Shown: piece by piece, positions 34,588 to 42,821 of the stretch
Position numbering within the stretch: the stretch's first letter is position 1
Layout of the letters: every line of letters begins with the position of its first letter
Assembly (NCBI RefSeq): GCF_020594515.1
Contig: NZ_JAJCTH010000001.1
Coordinates: forward strand, 186,001-250,000
Length of the DNA: 64,000 nt
From: Rhodoferax sp. U2-2l
GTDB taxonomy: Bacteria > Pseudomonadota > Gammaproteobacteria > Burkholderiales > Burkholderiaceae_C
Direction of reading: 5' to 3'
Program-made: the position numbers and the translations under genes
Notes under the pieces: generated by a model
Seen by the model: only the letters and a program-made list of their open reading frames with translations
Database searches by the model: none
What the model was told of the DNA's origin: nothing

Positions 34588-35610
34588 TCAGTCGAATTTG
34601 ATGCGGGCACTGGGGCCCATGTCGGCCCGCATGCCCGATGAACTGGGGCTGATGGCCTGACCGCCCAGTGCAAAACCACTGCCTACTGCCAGGGCCGGTG
34701 GCGGCGCGGCGGGCAGAAGCGCGCTGGTGTTAAGTGCCGGGACACCCGCACTGGCCTTGCTGGTACCCAGTCCGGAAAAAGCCTGCAAACTGCTGGCACC
34801 CTTGCTGCCCGCGCCGACGCCTGCGCCCAGGCCAACGCCCACGCCCACGCCCACGCCCACGCCCACGCCCACGCCCACGCCCACGCCCACGCCCACCGAG
34901 GCGCCTGCCGAAAAACTCACCGCAGCTTTGAGCTGGATACCGCCACCCACCACCGCGGCCACACCCACACCGGGGTTGCGCATGCTCTCAAAACCGTTGC
35001 TGGCGGCCAAGGCGCGGCCCGCGTTGGCGTTGCCGCCTTGCGCCGCCATGCCACTGGTGCCGCGGCTGCCCAGGCTGGCCAGGCTCACGCTGCCACCCGC
35101 AGCCGCCGCGGCATCGGGGTGGCCAGGTGGCAAGCTTGCGAACACGTCTTTCGGGTCTTGCGAGGACAGGCCGATCTTCAGCGTGGAGCGCAGCGGCACA
35201 CCTTCGGCGGAGAAAAAGTCCAGGTTTTCCCGGAACGCTTCAACGATGCCCTTGAACAGGAAAGTGCCCCAGCGGAAACCCACCAAGGCCGGGGCCTGAT
35301 CCTTGTTGGTGGCTTTGTCGCCCGGGTTGAGGAACTGCTTGATGCGGTCTGTCTCGCTGCGCACATCGCCGCCGTCGTGCGTGCTGTCAAACACCAAGTC
35401 GAACTCCAGCTTGGCGGTGGTCTGGGCCACGAACTGTTTGGCGTTGGCATCGCGCCCCTTTTTCTCCAGCGTGTTCTGCACCGAATAAGACAGGGATGTC
35501 GGGTTGAACTGCACCAGCACTGCGTCCGCGCTGGTAGCACCGGGCTCCTGCCCCGGGCAGGCCTGGTTGACCTTGAACAGCTTGGCCTTGTGTTCGTCGG
35601 GAATGCGCAT
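34588..35610 (-). CDS. CIS tube/baseplate adaptor protein (Afp7-like) with Val-Gly repeat
   Basis: 340 residues from ATG 35610 (just after the preceding stop). The N-terminal CIS-tube domain shows [40 protein letters not shown] and [11 protein letters not shown], typical of the adaptor between tail tube and baseplate hub. Most Afp7-like proteins end in a LysM domain; none is visible here. Instead the C-terminal approximately 190 residues are Gly/Ala/Ser-rich low complexity with about ten Val-Gly pairs encoded by an uninterrupted hexanucleotide tract. The role as adaptor is well supported; the tail function is unknown. Confidence 0.88.
   Translation of the reverse strand: MRIPDEHKAKLFKVNQACPGQEPGATSADAVLVQFNPTSLSYSVQNTLEKKGRDANAKQFVAQTTAKLEFDLVFDSTHDGGDVRSETDRIKQFLNPGDKATNKDQAPALVGFRWGTFLFKGIVEAFRENLDFFSAEGVPLRSTLKIGLSSQDPKDVFASLPPGHPDAAAAAGGSVSLASLGSRGTSGMAAQGGNANAGRALAASNGFESMRNPGVGVAAVVGGGIQLKAAVSFSAGASVGVGVGVGVGVGVGVGVGVGVGLGAGVGAGSKGASSLQAFSGLGTSKASAGVPALNTSALLPAAPPPALAVGSGFALGGQAISPSSSGMRADMGPSARIKFD
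34837..34896 (-). repeat. Hexanucleotide tract, 10 perfect copies
   Basis: Ten uninterrupted GCCCAC units on the + strand (GTGGGC on the coding strand) encode (Val-Gly)10 inside the Afp7-like gene. The unit is a multiple of three, so slippage would change length without shifting frame. Confidence 0.98.
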
Positions 35611-35611
35611 G

Positions 35612-36160
35612 TCAGGCCGCCTCAATGAAGAGGCCCTCGTGAACCAGGTGGATTTCTTCAATGCCCACGTCCGCGCTGCGGGCGTTGAAATCGGCTGCCT
35701 TGAACTTGACCGGCATGGCGCGCTCCAGCCGCCACTTCAGCACCGGGTTACTCTGCAGGTCCAGCAGGGTGATGCGCACGGTCAGGCGGTGGGCGAAGGC
35801 GCCGTTGGCGCGCGTGGCGTCGGTGCGCGCACCGGCAAACAGGCCCCACCAGTGCCACAGGTCGCTGGCCTGGGTCAAACCGCGCTTGAGGACCACGGTG
35901 GCAAAACTCACCTGGCCGGCGCGCTGGTGGGCACCATAGTTGGCACCACCTTCCTGGATGGTTTTGGGCGCCATGGCAGCTTCCAGGCCCGAGACCTCTG
36001 AAAAAGCGCCCTGGCACAGTGCTTCGCTGCTGCGGTCGTCGTTGCCACCACCGCGCGCGGCAATCGGCTCGCGGGTGAACGCCACCACAAAGCGGTTGCC
36101 AAACAGCGGTGCTTCAAAGCCGTCGTTGCCGGGGCGGGTGAGATCGGCCATGGTGGGCAT
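35612..36160 (-). CDS. Tail tube protein 2 (gp19-like)
   Basis: 182 residues with the T4 gp19-like tube fold: NRFVVAFTREPIA, AFSEVSGLEAAMAPKTIQEG, VSFATVVLKRGLTQASDLWH and a C-terminal IEEIHLVHEGL strand. It is longer than tube 1 (146 residues), with an extra loop near residues 30-45 and another near 110. It probably forms the last tube ring(s) at the baseplate or tip rather than the main tube. ATG 36160 or 36151 are both possible; neither has a strong ribosome-binding site. It lies 12 bp after sheath 2. Confidence 0.92.
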   Translation of the reverse strand: MPTMADLTRPGNDGFEAPLFGNRFVVAFTREPIAARGGGNDDRSSEALCQGAFSEVSGLEAAMAPKTIQEGGANYGAHQRAGQVSFATVVLKRGLTQASDLWHWWGLFAGARTDATRANGAFAHRLTVRITLLDLQSNPVLKWRLERAMPVKFKAADFNARSADVGIEEIHLVHEGLFIEAA

Positions 36161-36172
36161 CCGTTCGGGGGC

Positions 36173-38122
36173 TCAGGCGGCGTTGGCAAACACTGGCGCG
36201 GTGCCAGCGTCGCGCAGGTTCAGCACCACCACGATGCGCTGCACCGGCTGGGCGGGTTGCAGCGCAATCTGCACGATGAGTCGGCCGTCATCGATGTCGC
36301 GCTGCTGCATGGTGTCGCGGCCGCAGCGCACGCTGTACGGCGTGCCATCGGTGGACAGCGCCCCCGCGTTGAGCAGGCTGCGCATCAGGTCGTTCAGCCG
36401 CTCACGCACGCGGGCCCACAGGCGCTCGCCGTTGGGCTCAAAGGCAAAGTCGTCACCGGCGCGCCGGGCGGACTGGATCACCACATTGATGAGGCGACGC
36501 ACGGCGGCCTGACGGGTGCGCGGGTCGGCCGAGCAGCTCACATCCGAGAGCAATTGGGCCCCGAGCGGACTCGGTCCCAGCAGGCACACACGCTCAGCCA
36601 GGGTGAGCGCGCCCAGCGGCGTCCAGGTGGCCTCTTGCTGCACCTGGGTCCAGGGCAGGGCGGGGGCGCTGTCTTGGTAGCGCAAGAGCGGCCGGGTGGC
36701 GGCTGAGCGGTAGGCGCCGCGCTCCAGGGCGTTGCGCGCCAGCACACCGGCCAGGCTGCCTTCGGGCGCTTCCACGCCGCCTTGGGCGTCGGCGCTGTCG
36801 GCGGTGATCAGCCACGGGTAGGCCAGCTGTAGGCGATCGCTCAGCAGCGTGTCGTCGGCCACGCTGGTGCTGCGCAGCCATCCCGGTGTGCGTGCCATCC
36901 AGGGCACCCACTGTGAGGGCGCTGGCAGCTCGCGGCCATCGCCCAGCAGGGGCAGCGAGGCGAGCAGTTGCACATCGCGCCGGGCGTGGGCGCGCCCGGG
37001 GTTGTCCAGCAGATGCAGTGCGCGCAGTTGCAACTGGCGCCAGACTTCCAGCCCCCGGCTGTTCAGGCGCGGTGGCGCCAGGCGGCGCCCGGTTGGCTGG
37101 GAGGCGGGGGCAACTTCAGCCACGCAGTCGACAAACCGCTCTTCGCTGCTGGTCACTTCAGCCGGTGGCACGTCGCCACTCAGCGGCTGCGCGCAGGCGT
37201 CCACCAGATCGGGCATCAGGGCGAAACTCACCTCCGCAAGTCCGTAAACGTGCTCCAGCCCTACCCAGTCGGTGGCTGACAGGGCGGGTGGCGGGGCACT
37301 GCCCAGCAGACCGACCGGCATGCCCAGTTTCACCTGGCGGCGGATGCCCGGCAGTTGCGGGCAGCGGTCGGTGTCGTACTCGTTGCCCTGATCAGCTTCC
37401 GGGAAGCAGGCGGCAAAGCGGCTGACGGCGGATTCAAACAGGGCACTGGGGTCGCCGGTGCGCACCACCCAGGCGCGGCGACCGCCTTCACCAAAAAAAG
37501 CCCGCAAGGCCACACCCAGCGGTGTGGCCACCACTGGGTCGGCCGGGCGCACGGTGCGGTCACGCACGCCGCGCTGGTCCCAGGCAAACAGGCTGCTGAA
37601 GGCTTCGAAACTGTCCAGCCGCACCGGCAGGTTCAGCAGGCGCTGCACCCGCGTCCAGGCGGCCAGTTCATTGCCAAGCAAAAGCCCGCCGGGATGGAAT
37701 TCGCGTTGCCGCAGGTCTTCGACCAGCGCCTCTGGCAAAGGACTCAGCTCACGACAGGCCTGCAGCAGGCTGGCGAACAGCGGCTGCTGATCGCTACTGG
37801 CGGTGTGCTTTTCCAGGAAGTTGGTCAGGGCTGAGCGCTCATCCATCCCGCCACTCTGGGCCAGCAGGCTTTGCGAAAAGCGGTCGGGTGTGTCGAGTGC
37901 CACACGCAACCGGGCCAGCGGCAAACCACCCACGCTGCTCACCTGATGCGACACCAGCCACCGCTGCAGCACCACCGGTAGCAGTTGCGGTCCGGTCACC
38001 AACCCCGCACGCCGCCGCGCCACCGTGCCCACAAAGCAGGCGATATCGCTGCGCAGCGGGTGGCTGGTAGCAGGCGCGGCAAGCTCAAAGCTCAGGCCTG
38101 GGCGAAGGCGGGTGATGGACAT
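36173..38122 (-). CDS. Tail sheath-like protein 2 (divergent)
   Basis: 649 residues. The C-terminal third has the conserved sheath domain: RRLINVVIQSARRAGDDFAF, EPNGERLWARVRERLNDLMR, then CGRDTMQQRDIDDGRLIV. The N-terminus (MSITRLRPGLSFELAAP) keeps only the position of the classical PGVYVEEV strand, and the middle is a large insertion. It would form part of the contractile sheath, probably a minor or terminal ring. The gene sits between tube 1 and tube 2, giving a sheath-tube-sheath-tube order. Confidence 0.9.
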   Translation of the reverse strand: MSITRLRPGLSFELAAPATSHPLRSDIACFVGTVARRRAGLVTGPQLLPVVLQRWLVSHQVSSVGGLPLARLRVALDTPDRFSQSLLAQSGGMDERSALTNFLEKHTASSDQQPLFASLLQACRELSPLPEALVEDLRQREFHPGGLLLGNELAAWTRVQRLLNLPVRLDSFEAFSSLFAWDQRGVRDRTVRPADPVVATPLGVALRAFFGEGGRRAWVVRTGDPSALFESAVSRFAACFPEADQGNEYDTDRCPQLPGIRRQVKLGMPVGLLGSAPPPALSATDWVGLEHVYGLAEVSFALMPDLVDACAQPLSGDVPPAEVTSSEERFVDCVAEVAPASQPTGRRLAPPRLNSRGLEVWRQLQLRALHLLDNPGRAHARRDVQLLASLPLLGDGRELPAPSQWVPWMARTPGWLRSTSVADDTLLSDRLQLAYPWLITADSADAQGGVEAPEGSLAGVLARNALERGAYRSAATRPLLRYQDSAPALPWTQVQQEATWTPLGALTLAERVCLLGPSPLGAQLLSDVSCSADPRTRQAAVRRLINVVIQSARRAGDDFAFEPNGERLWARVRERLNDLMRSLLNAGALSTDGTPYSVRCGRDTMQQRDIDDGRLIVQIALQPAQPVQRIVVVLNLRDAGTAPVFANAA

Positions 38123-38152
38123 AGCGGCTCGGTGGGGGCGCTTGGGCCAGGG

Positions 38153-38593
38153 TCACTCGACCTGGTAGCCCTCGCAGGACAACACCAGTTCTTCCATCGC
38201 CACGTCGCCGCCACCCTTGCCAGCGAGCGTGGGGCCGGTGTATTTGAGCGGCATGGCGTTTTGCAGTCGCCAGGTGGCCACCGGGCCGCTGCGGGCTTCG
38301 TCCTGCAGGTGGATGACGACGGTGCGCTTGGCTTTGTAGCCGTCGGTGCGGGTCTGCTTGATCCAGTCGAACAGGTCTTTGCTGCCGATCAGGCCGCGTT
38401 TGAAGGTGACGTCGCCCACCTTGTGTATGCCGGGGATTTTGCGCACATGGTTTTCGGCGTCGGTGCCGTTGCGGTACTCGGCCACGGTCATCTCGGTCAC
38501 CAGGCCCGACACGTCGGAGAACCCGGCCACCACGCCCGTGCCCAGGTCCACCTGGAAGTTGAACGCACCATAAGGGGTGTCGCGTTGAATCAT
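38153..38593 (-). CDS. Tail tube protein 1 (main tube, gp19/Afp1-like)
   Basis: 146 residues, the standard tube length. Signatures: YGAFNFQVDLGTG, GFSDVSGLVTEMTVAEYRNG, the VTFKRGLIGSKDLFDWIKQT strand-helix, and the C-terminal VAMEELVLSCEGYQVE. It polymerises to the inner tube through which payload passes. AAGGAG precedes ATG 38593. The close link to sheath 1 (33 bp) fits a co-expressed major tube/sheath pair. Confidence 0.96.
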   Translation of the reverse strand: MIQRDTPYGAFNFQVDLGTGVVAGFSDVSGLVTEMTVAEYRNGTDAENHVRKIPGIHKVGDVTFKRGLIGSKDLFDWIKQTRTDGYKAKRTVVIHLQDEARSGPVATWRLQNAMPLKYTGPTLAGKGGGDVAMEELVLSCEGYQVE

Positions 38594-38626
38594 TTGAAGG
38601 CTCCTTGCTGCGTGGGGCTACAGGGT

Positions 38627-40429
38627 TCAGCTCTTGGCGTCGGCGGTCTTTTGGCCGATGCGGAAGATCACGAATTCGGCGGGTTTGACCACCGCCACGC
38701 CAATCAGGCAGATGAGGCGGCCGTTGTCCAGGTCGTTCTGCGTCATGGTGCTGCGGTCGCAGCGCACGAAGAAGGCTTCCTCGGGCTTGCTGCCCAGGAG
38801 CGCGCCGTTGCGCCACTCGTTGTAGAGGAAGTCGCCGATGGTGCCTTTGACGTTGGCCCACAACATCTCGCCGTTGGGCTCAAACACCGCCCATTGCGTG
38901 CCGCGGTCGATGGAGGCGCCGATGTAGTTGAAGTAGCGCCGCACGTTGAGGTACTTCCACTCCGGGTCGCTGGAGATGGTGCGCGCGCCCCAGACGCGCA
39001 AGCCGCGGCCTTGCAGCAGGCGCAGGCAGTTCACGCCGATCGGGTTGAGCAACTCCTGCTGGCCGGTGTTGACCGAGGGCTCGAAACGCAGCGCACCGCG
39101 CACCACCTCGTTGGCGGGTGCTTTGTGCACGCCACGCTCGATGTCGTTGCGGGCGTAGATGCCGCAGACGTGGCCCGAGGGTGGCAGCGCGATCTCAGCG
39201 GGCTGCGTGCTGCTGGGCCCGGCCAGCGGGTTGGCCGCGATGACCCACGGGTAATACAGCGCGGCGCGGTTGGAATCGACCAGGCCACGCAACTCTCGCA
39301 TCACGCCGGGCGTGACGGCCGGAGGCGCATCCAGCACGGCCATGCGGTAGCGGCGCGGGTCGGCCACGTGGGTGAGCAGCGCGTCCTGGATGGCCTGGTA
39401 GGTGTCGGGGTCGGCGTCGGTGTAGAAGGCCGAATAACCCGGTGCCGCCACGATGGACACGTCTTCCAGACCCACCAGAATGCCGAGCGCCTCGGCGTAC
39501 TCGTCCGCACCGGGTGCAGCGCCGTCGGTGCCGCCGCTGAGTGTGTAGGTCTTGTGAGGCTCGGCACCCTCACTGTCGAGCTTGCCGCCGCCAAAGGCCG
39601 CCAGCATTTCCACCACCGTGGGCGCCGTGGCACCCAATTGCAGTGCCACGGGTTGCACCAGCTGCGCGGCGCGGGTGGCGGGCTTGTCGGCCATCACGCT
39701 GCCGATCCACGTTGGGCTGGTACTGCCCAGCGTGAGGCCGGTGAAGCCGGTGCTGTCGTTCGGACCGGCATCGACGCTGACGTTGAAGCTCAGCAATACC
39801 GCGTTGTAGAGGGCTGCGTCCAGGTCTTTGCCCAGATCGGTGATGACCAGCGGGGTGGGCGGGTCAAGCTGCGTCCAGCTGCCTGCGGCCTTGGTCCACA
39901 CACCCATCAGGGTGGCGTCCTTGTCCTTTTTGTGCACCCGCACCGCGCTGCCGTCGGGCAGACCGCCCAGCGCCTTGATGCTGGTGGGCGTGCTGACCTG
40001 TTGCACCGTGACTGTGGCCTGGTTGAAGTGGGTGCCGACAAAGCGCGCCTCAAACCAGGCCTTTTCCGCACCGCCGCCGGAGGCTGGCACCACCGGTGTG
40101 CCCTTGGCGGAGGCACGCTTGGCGTCGGCGCTGAGGGCGCGCACCACGTACAGCCGCGCGCCGCCGTTGTTGAAGAAGGCTTGAGCGGCGTGGGCGATGT
40201 AGTTGCGGTTGTGGGCCGCGTCGGTGTCGCCATCAAAGGCCAGGTCGTCCAGGCCGCCGTAGGTGCGCTCGAAATCGGCGAAGCTGGTGAGCAGTTCGGG
40301 CGCCACCCCGCTCGGTCCTTTTCGGGTGGGGCCGGCAAAAGCACAGGTGCTGGTGCCAACCCCTTCGATGGACTTGGATCTGAAACTCACTTCCTCGACG
40401 TAAACGCCAGGTGCTAGGTATTCGGGCAC
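38627..40429 (-). CDS. Tail sheath protein 1 (main sheath, Afp2-like)
   Basis: 600 residues. The N-terminal YLAPGVYVEEVSFRSKSIEG is the classical sheath start, followed by FAGPTRKGPSGVAPELLTSF. The C-terminal domain has NVRRYFNYIGASIDRGTQWA, VFEPNGEMLWANVKGTIGDF and RCDRSTMTQNDLDNGRLICL. It is the contractile outer cylinder that drives the tube. GTG 40429 was chosen because AAGGAGG lies 7 bp upstream, one of the strongest ribosome-binding sites in the locus, as expected for a major structural protein. Confidence 0.97.
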   Translation of the reverse strand: MPEYLAPGVYVEEVSFRSKSIEGVGTSTCAFAGPTRKGPSGVAPELLTSFADFERTYGGLDDLAFDGDTDAAHNRNYIAHAAQAFFNNGGARLYVVRALSADAKRASAKGTPVVPASGGGAEKAWFEARFVGTHFNQATVTVQQVSTPTSIKALGGLPDGSAVRVHKKDKDATLMGVWTKAAGSWTQLDPPTPLVITDLGKDLDAALYNAVLLSFNVSVDAGPNDSTGFTGLTLGSTSPTWIGSVMADKPATRAAQLVQPVALQLGATAPTVVEMLAAFGGGKLDSEGAEPHKTYTLSGGTDGAAPGADEYAEALGILVGLEDVSIVAAPGYSAFYTDADPDTYQAIQDALLTHVADPRRYRMAVLDAPPAVTPGVMRELRGLVDSNRAALYYPWVIAANPLAGPSSTQPAEIALPPSGHVCGIYARNDIERGVHKAPANEVVRGALRFEPSVNTGQQELLNPIGVNCLRLLQGRGLRVWGARTISSDPEWKYLNVRRYFNYIGASIDRGTQWAVFEPNGEMLWANVKGTIGDFLYNEWRNGALLGSKPEEAFFVRCDRSTMTQNDLDNGRLICLIGVAVVKPAEFVIFRIGQKTADAKS

Positions 40430-40481
40430 GTTTCACCTCCTTGGCTTGGACCCTGGAAAATATGGCTCGCCTGAAATGGGT

Positions 40482-41273
40482 TCAGGGCCATGTGACCTGC
40501 TCCACAGCACGTCGGCTTTGCCCGGCGCGCAGCAGTTGGCCGCTGGCAGATACAACCGTCACGCCTGCTGCGCCAGCGGTCTGGCGTTGCAAGATGAGGG
40601 TCGGGTCGGCCAGCGGATGAATCTTGTCGGCGCTGGTGCGCACCACGCTGGCATCGAGCACCAGGCTGATGGCCAGTTTGAAATCGCGCGTCAGCCCGAC
40701 CGGGCCGCTGTCGGGCAGGATCGGTGGTGCGTCGGCAATGATCACCAAAGCCTCGCCATGGCGGTCGGTCAAGGTGCGGCGCACACCCAGCCCGACCGCG
40801 CCGGGGCTTGCCTCTACCAGCACATTGGCCAAACCCACCGGTGGTTGACTGCCTGCCACCACCACCTGCAGGCGCAGCACGGCCCAGGTGGCGCGCAGGG
40901 GAAGGGCGGCGCCAGGGATCAAGCGAATTCGCACCGGGCGCAAGGCGTTGTCGGCATCGTCCACCGGCGCCCCGGGCGCTTCCAGCCAGCGCGGCAGCAG
41001 CAAGGTGAAGCTTTGCGGCAGGAAGCGGGCCTGCGGGTCTTGCACACTCAGCGTGAACGGTTGACGCGCTGGTTGGGCGGGCGGGTCATCGAATTGGCGC
41101 GTGTAGTCGTCTTCACCGTCGATGGCGCGTATCACATACAGGCCGCTGCGGTTTCTGAGCAAGGTCAGGCCAGCGGGCGCTGTGACCTGCAGCGGCTCCA
41201 GCACGCGGGCGTCGGTCAAATCATTGACGAATTCGATGGCGCCAAAGACACGGCGGTCGATGCACTCGTTCAT
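40482..41273 (-). CDS. Uncharacterised eCIS-locus protein with transthyretin-like domain
   Basis: 263 residues. The N-terminal part is beta-rich (LLRNRSGLYVIRAIDG, ARFLPQSFTLLLPRWLEAP). The middle (about 150-180) matches a carboxypeptidase-regulatory/transthyretin-like pattern: VGLANVLVEASPGA, then RTLTDRHGEALVII. No enzymatic residues are apparent. Its ATG overlaps the Pvc16-type stop (ATGA), so it is translationally coupled to it. A structural or sheath-end accessory role is inferred from position only. Confidence 0.8.
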   Translation of the reverse strand: MNECIDRRVFGAIEFVNDLTDARVLEPLQVTAPAGLTLLRNRSGLYVIRAIDGEDDYTRQFDDPPAQPARQPFTLSVQDPQARFLPQSFTLLLPRWLEAPGAPVDDADNALRPVRIRLIPGAALPLRATWAVLRLQVVVAGSQPPVGLANVLVEASPGAVGLGVRRTLTDRHGEALVIIADAPPILPDSGPVGLTRDFKLAISLVLDASVVRTSADKIHPLADPTLILQRQTAGAAGVTVVSASGQLLRAGQSRRAVEQVTWP

Positions 41274-41869
41274 GGCGCACCCTGGCTCACGGTGGCGACG
41301 TCGTCGTCCAGGATCAACCGCACGGCGGCAACCGGCGCAAAGTCTGGCACCGGGTCCAGATCCAGCATCACGTTGCGTGCCACATACCCCAGCGACGGGC
41401 GCATTGGTGGCACCAGCACTTGCCAGAGTTTGCTCAGGTCATCGAGCGTCAGATCTTCGGGCGCCAATGACACGATGTCGCCCGCACCAAAGCCACCGAT
41501 GTCGGTGAACACACTGCGGTCCAGCACCGGGTGCAGGTGCAGTTCGCGCAGCGTCCAGGCGAGCAGGCTTTGTTCCTTGAGCGCCGCATCGGCCCACACG
41601 GTGATCAGCAAGTGGGCGTTGAGGGTGAGCGGCGCCGGGCGCCCGGATGGCAGCGTGGCGGGCGGCCGGTTGCGCAAATGCTCGTTGTGGGTGATGCGGT
41701 ACAGCAGGATCGTGACCTTGGCGTCTTGCCCATCGAGCTTCTTGAAGTCGGAAATACCAGCCGGTTCGAACTTGCAGCTCAAGCCCGCAATCGGCTGCAA
41801 CTGGTAGCTGCGTGACAGCAGTTGGGCCAGACCGCTGGTCAGGGCGTGGATGGCAGAGATGCTGGCCAT
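41270..41869 (-). CDS. DUF4255/Pvc16-type tail terminator (cap) protein
   Basis: 199 residues with the Pvc16 N-terminal domain: MASISAIHALTSGLAQLL, the CKFEPAGISDFKKLDGQDAK segment, VTILLYRITHNEHLRN, then LLITVWADAALKEQSLLAW. In eCIS the protein caps the distal end of the sheath and tube and sets length. ATG 41869 overlaps the stop of the first operon gene (TGATG), so translation is likely coupled. The frame is open to 42028 but those codons overlap the preceding gene. Confidence 0.93.
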   Translation of the reverse strand: MASISAIHALTSGLAQLLSRSYQLQPIAGLSCKFEPAGISDFKKLDGQDAKVTILLYRITHNEHLRNRPPATLPSGRPAPLTLNAHLLITVWADAALKEQSLLAWTLRELHLHPVLDRSVFTDIGGFGAGDIVSLAPEDLTLDDLSKLWQVLVPPMRPSLGYVARNVMLDLDPVPDFAPVAAVRLILDDDVATVSQGAP

Positions 41870-42219
41870 CAGTGCACCTGCCTGGGCTGTTGCGCGGTGT
41901 CGCAAGGCAAGACCGAGTGGGGGTCGCGCACCATGGCCGCCAGTTTGGCGTTGATGTCGGCGGCGTCGCTGGCGAGCCGGTAGCGAATCCGCCCGTCGGC
42001 GGCGTGTAGCGCTTCCATCAACTGGCATGCGGTCATCCAGGCCAAGGCGGCTTCCATCATCACCTCCGGTACTGCCGCCTCAAGGGGGTCCATCCACCAG
42101 CGGGCAATGCCCTCGGCCGTGTCACAGCCATCCGGGTGATCCCGCAGGTATCGCGCAAGCTGCTGCGCGATGGTCAACACATCACGGTGTTCGGCAGGGT
42201 CGGCGCCAAGGTAGTGCAT
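41869..42219 (-). CDS. Small winged-helix-like protein, first gene of the eCIS operon
   Basis: 116 residues, helical, with a two-part pattern LTIAQQLARYLRDHPDGCDT, EGIARWWM, MMEAALAWMTACQLMEALHA and GRIRYRLAS that resembles small winged-helix domains found at the start of similar clusters. The conserved end (DGRIRYRLA) would be the wing. It may be a local regulator or structural part; DNA contacts cannot be shown. ATG 42219 has AAAGAG 4 bp upstream, but the predicted sigma-54 start falls on this same ATG, so the true start is uncertain (GTG 42180 is an alternative). Confidence 0.75.
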   Translation of the reverse strand: MHYLGADPAEHRDVLTIAQQLARYLRDHPDGCDTAEGIARWWMDPLEAAVPEVMMEAALAWMTACQLMEALHAADGRIRYRLASDAADINAKLAAMVRDPHSVLPCDTAQQPRQVH

Positions 42220-42229
42220 GCGACTCTTT

Positions 42230-42247
42230 TGCAAGTTGGGTGCCAGG
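42230..42247 (-). promoter_or_regulatory. Sigma-54 (-24/-12) promoter of the eCIS operon
   Basis: On the minus strand CCTGGCACCCAACTTGCA matches TGGCAC-N5-TTGCA with the invariant GG (42244-42243) and GC (42232-42231) separated by exactly 10 bp. Predicted transcription start is about 42219. Confidence 0.82.
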
Positions 42248-42261
42248 TCCGGAACTGTTTT

Positions 42262-42274
42262 TAAGTCCTTGTTA
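42262..42274 (-). promoter_or_regulatory. Possible IHF site
   Basis: TAACAAGGACTTA on the minus strand fits WATCAR-N4-TTR with one mismatch. It lies between the -24/-12 element and the upstream palindromes, where IHF bends DNA in sigma-54 systems. Confidence 0.4.
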
Positions 42275-42310
42275 TGTATGGGTTTTGTGGTTTTGGCTAC
42301 AGATCGGGCA

Positions 42311-42326
42311 CGGATAAATTTGTCCG
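42311..42326. promoter_or_regulatory. Palindrome 1, candidate activator site
   Basis: CGGATAAATTTGTCCG, a 16-bp palindrome with one mismatched pair, centred about 87 bp upstream of the -12 element. Confidence 0.6.
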
Positions 42327-42380
42327 GCTGTCAGGCGGTGAAGGGGGGTAAGGCTGGAAGTCAGCGGGGTGGGGCCAGCA

Positions 42381-42396
42381 TGGACAAATTAGTCCA
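42381..42396. promoter_or_regulatory. Palindrome 2, candidate activator site
   Basis: TGGACAAATTAGTCCA, a 16-bp palindrome with one mismatched pair, sharing the GGAYAAATTWGTCC core with palindrome 1. Centres are 70 bp apart. Confidence 0.6.
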
Positions 42397-42821
42397 CGCA
42401 TGGCGCTGCGTTGTCCGGGCGATGGTCGGCTGGTGCCTTTGGCTAGAAATGGGGCAGAACGTGGGACTGCAAGGCAGCGGGAGCTGACATAGGTTTCCCC
42501 GAAATGCTTACTCCAGACCAGTCAGTCGACCTTGAGCCTGACCGTCAGCAATGTGGCATCGAGTTTGAGGGTCGCTGTACCCGCCATCGACCAGGTACAG
42601 ACAATGGAGCCAGTTGCTCGGTTGGATGATTTCGGTCAGGCAACCCTGGTGGACTGCTTGCAGCCTATACGGGTATTGAGGGAAAAAATGCAAATTTCCA
42701 AGGCCACCGGCTCCTGCTTGGCTGATTGCTGTCGGCCAGGTAGCCGAAGTGCACGCCACATGGCCGTCGTTGGACAGCCTACGCGTGTAACTCGAGCTAA
42801 TCCGCAGGACGCCTCACTTCA
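42397..42821. other. Intergenic stretch, no supported gene
   Basis: About 425 bp between the eCIS control region and the end of the autotransporter gene. Frames of 83 and 97 codons exist on opposite strands over the same bases, without ribosome-binding sites or recognisable motifs. A decayed gene is possible but not shown. Confidence 0.5.

Noticed and set aside
34837-34896. CRISPR-like array
   Set aside because: It is an exact hexamer tandem repeat without spacers, in frame inside a coding region. No CRISPR array or cas gene is present in the window.
37985-40417. Very long + strand open frame (810 codons) opposite sheath and tube genes
   Set aside because: It is antisense to well-supported structural genes, has no ribosome-binding site or domain, and is expected from high G+C codon bias. 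The same applies to the long + strand frames at 7802-9472, 8626-9855, 15563-17293, 18662-20524, 25748-27217 and 27455-29365.
7496-42219. Prophage or P2-like phage tail island
   Set aside because: No capsid, portal, terminase, lysis, replication or integrase genes; Pvc16, AAA+ ATPase, DUF5908-like and CIS-tube proteins point to an eCIS. T6SS is also rejected because no TssJLM or ClpV-type gene is present.
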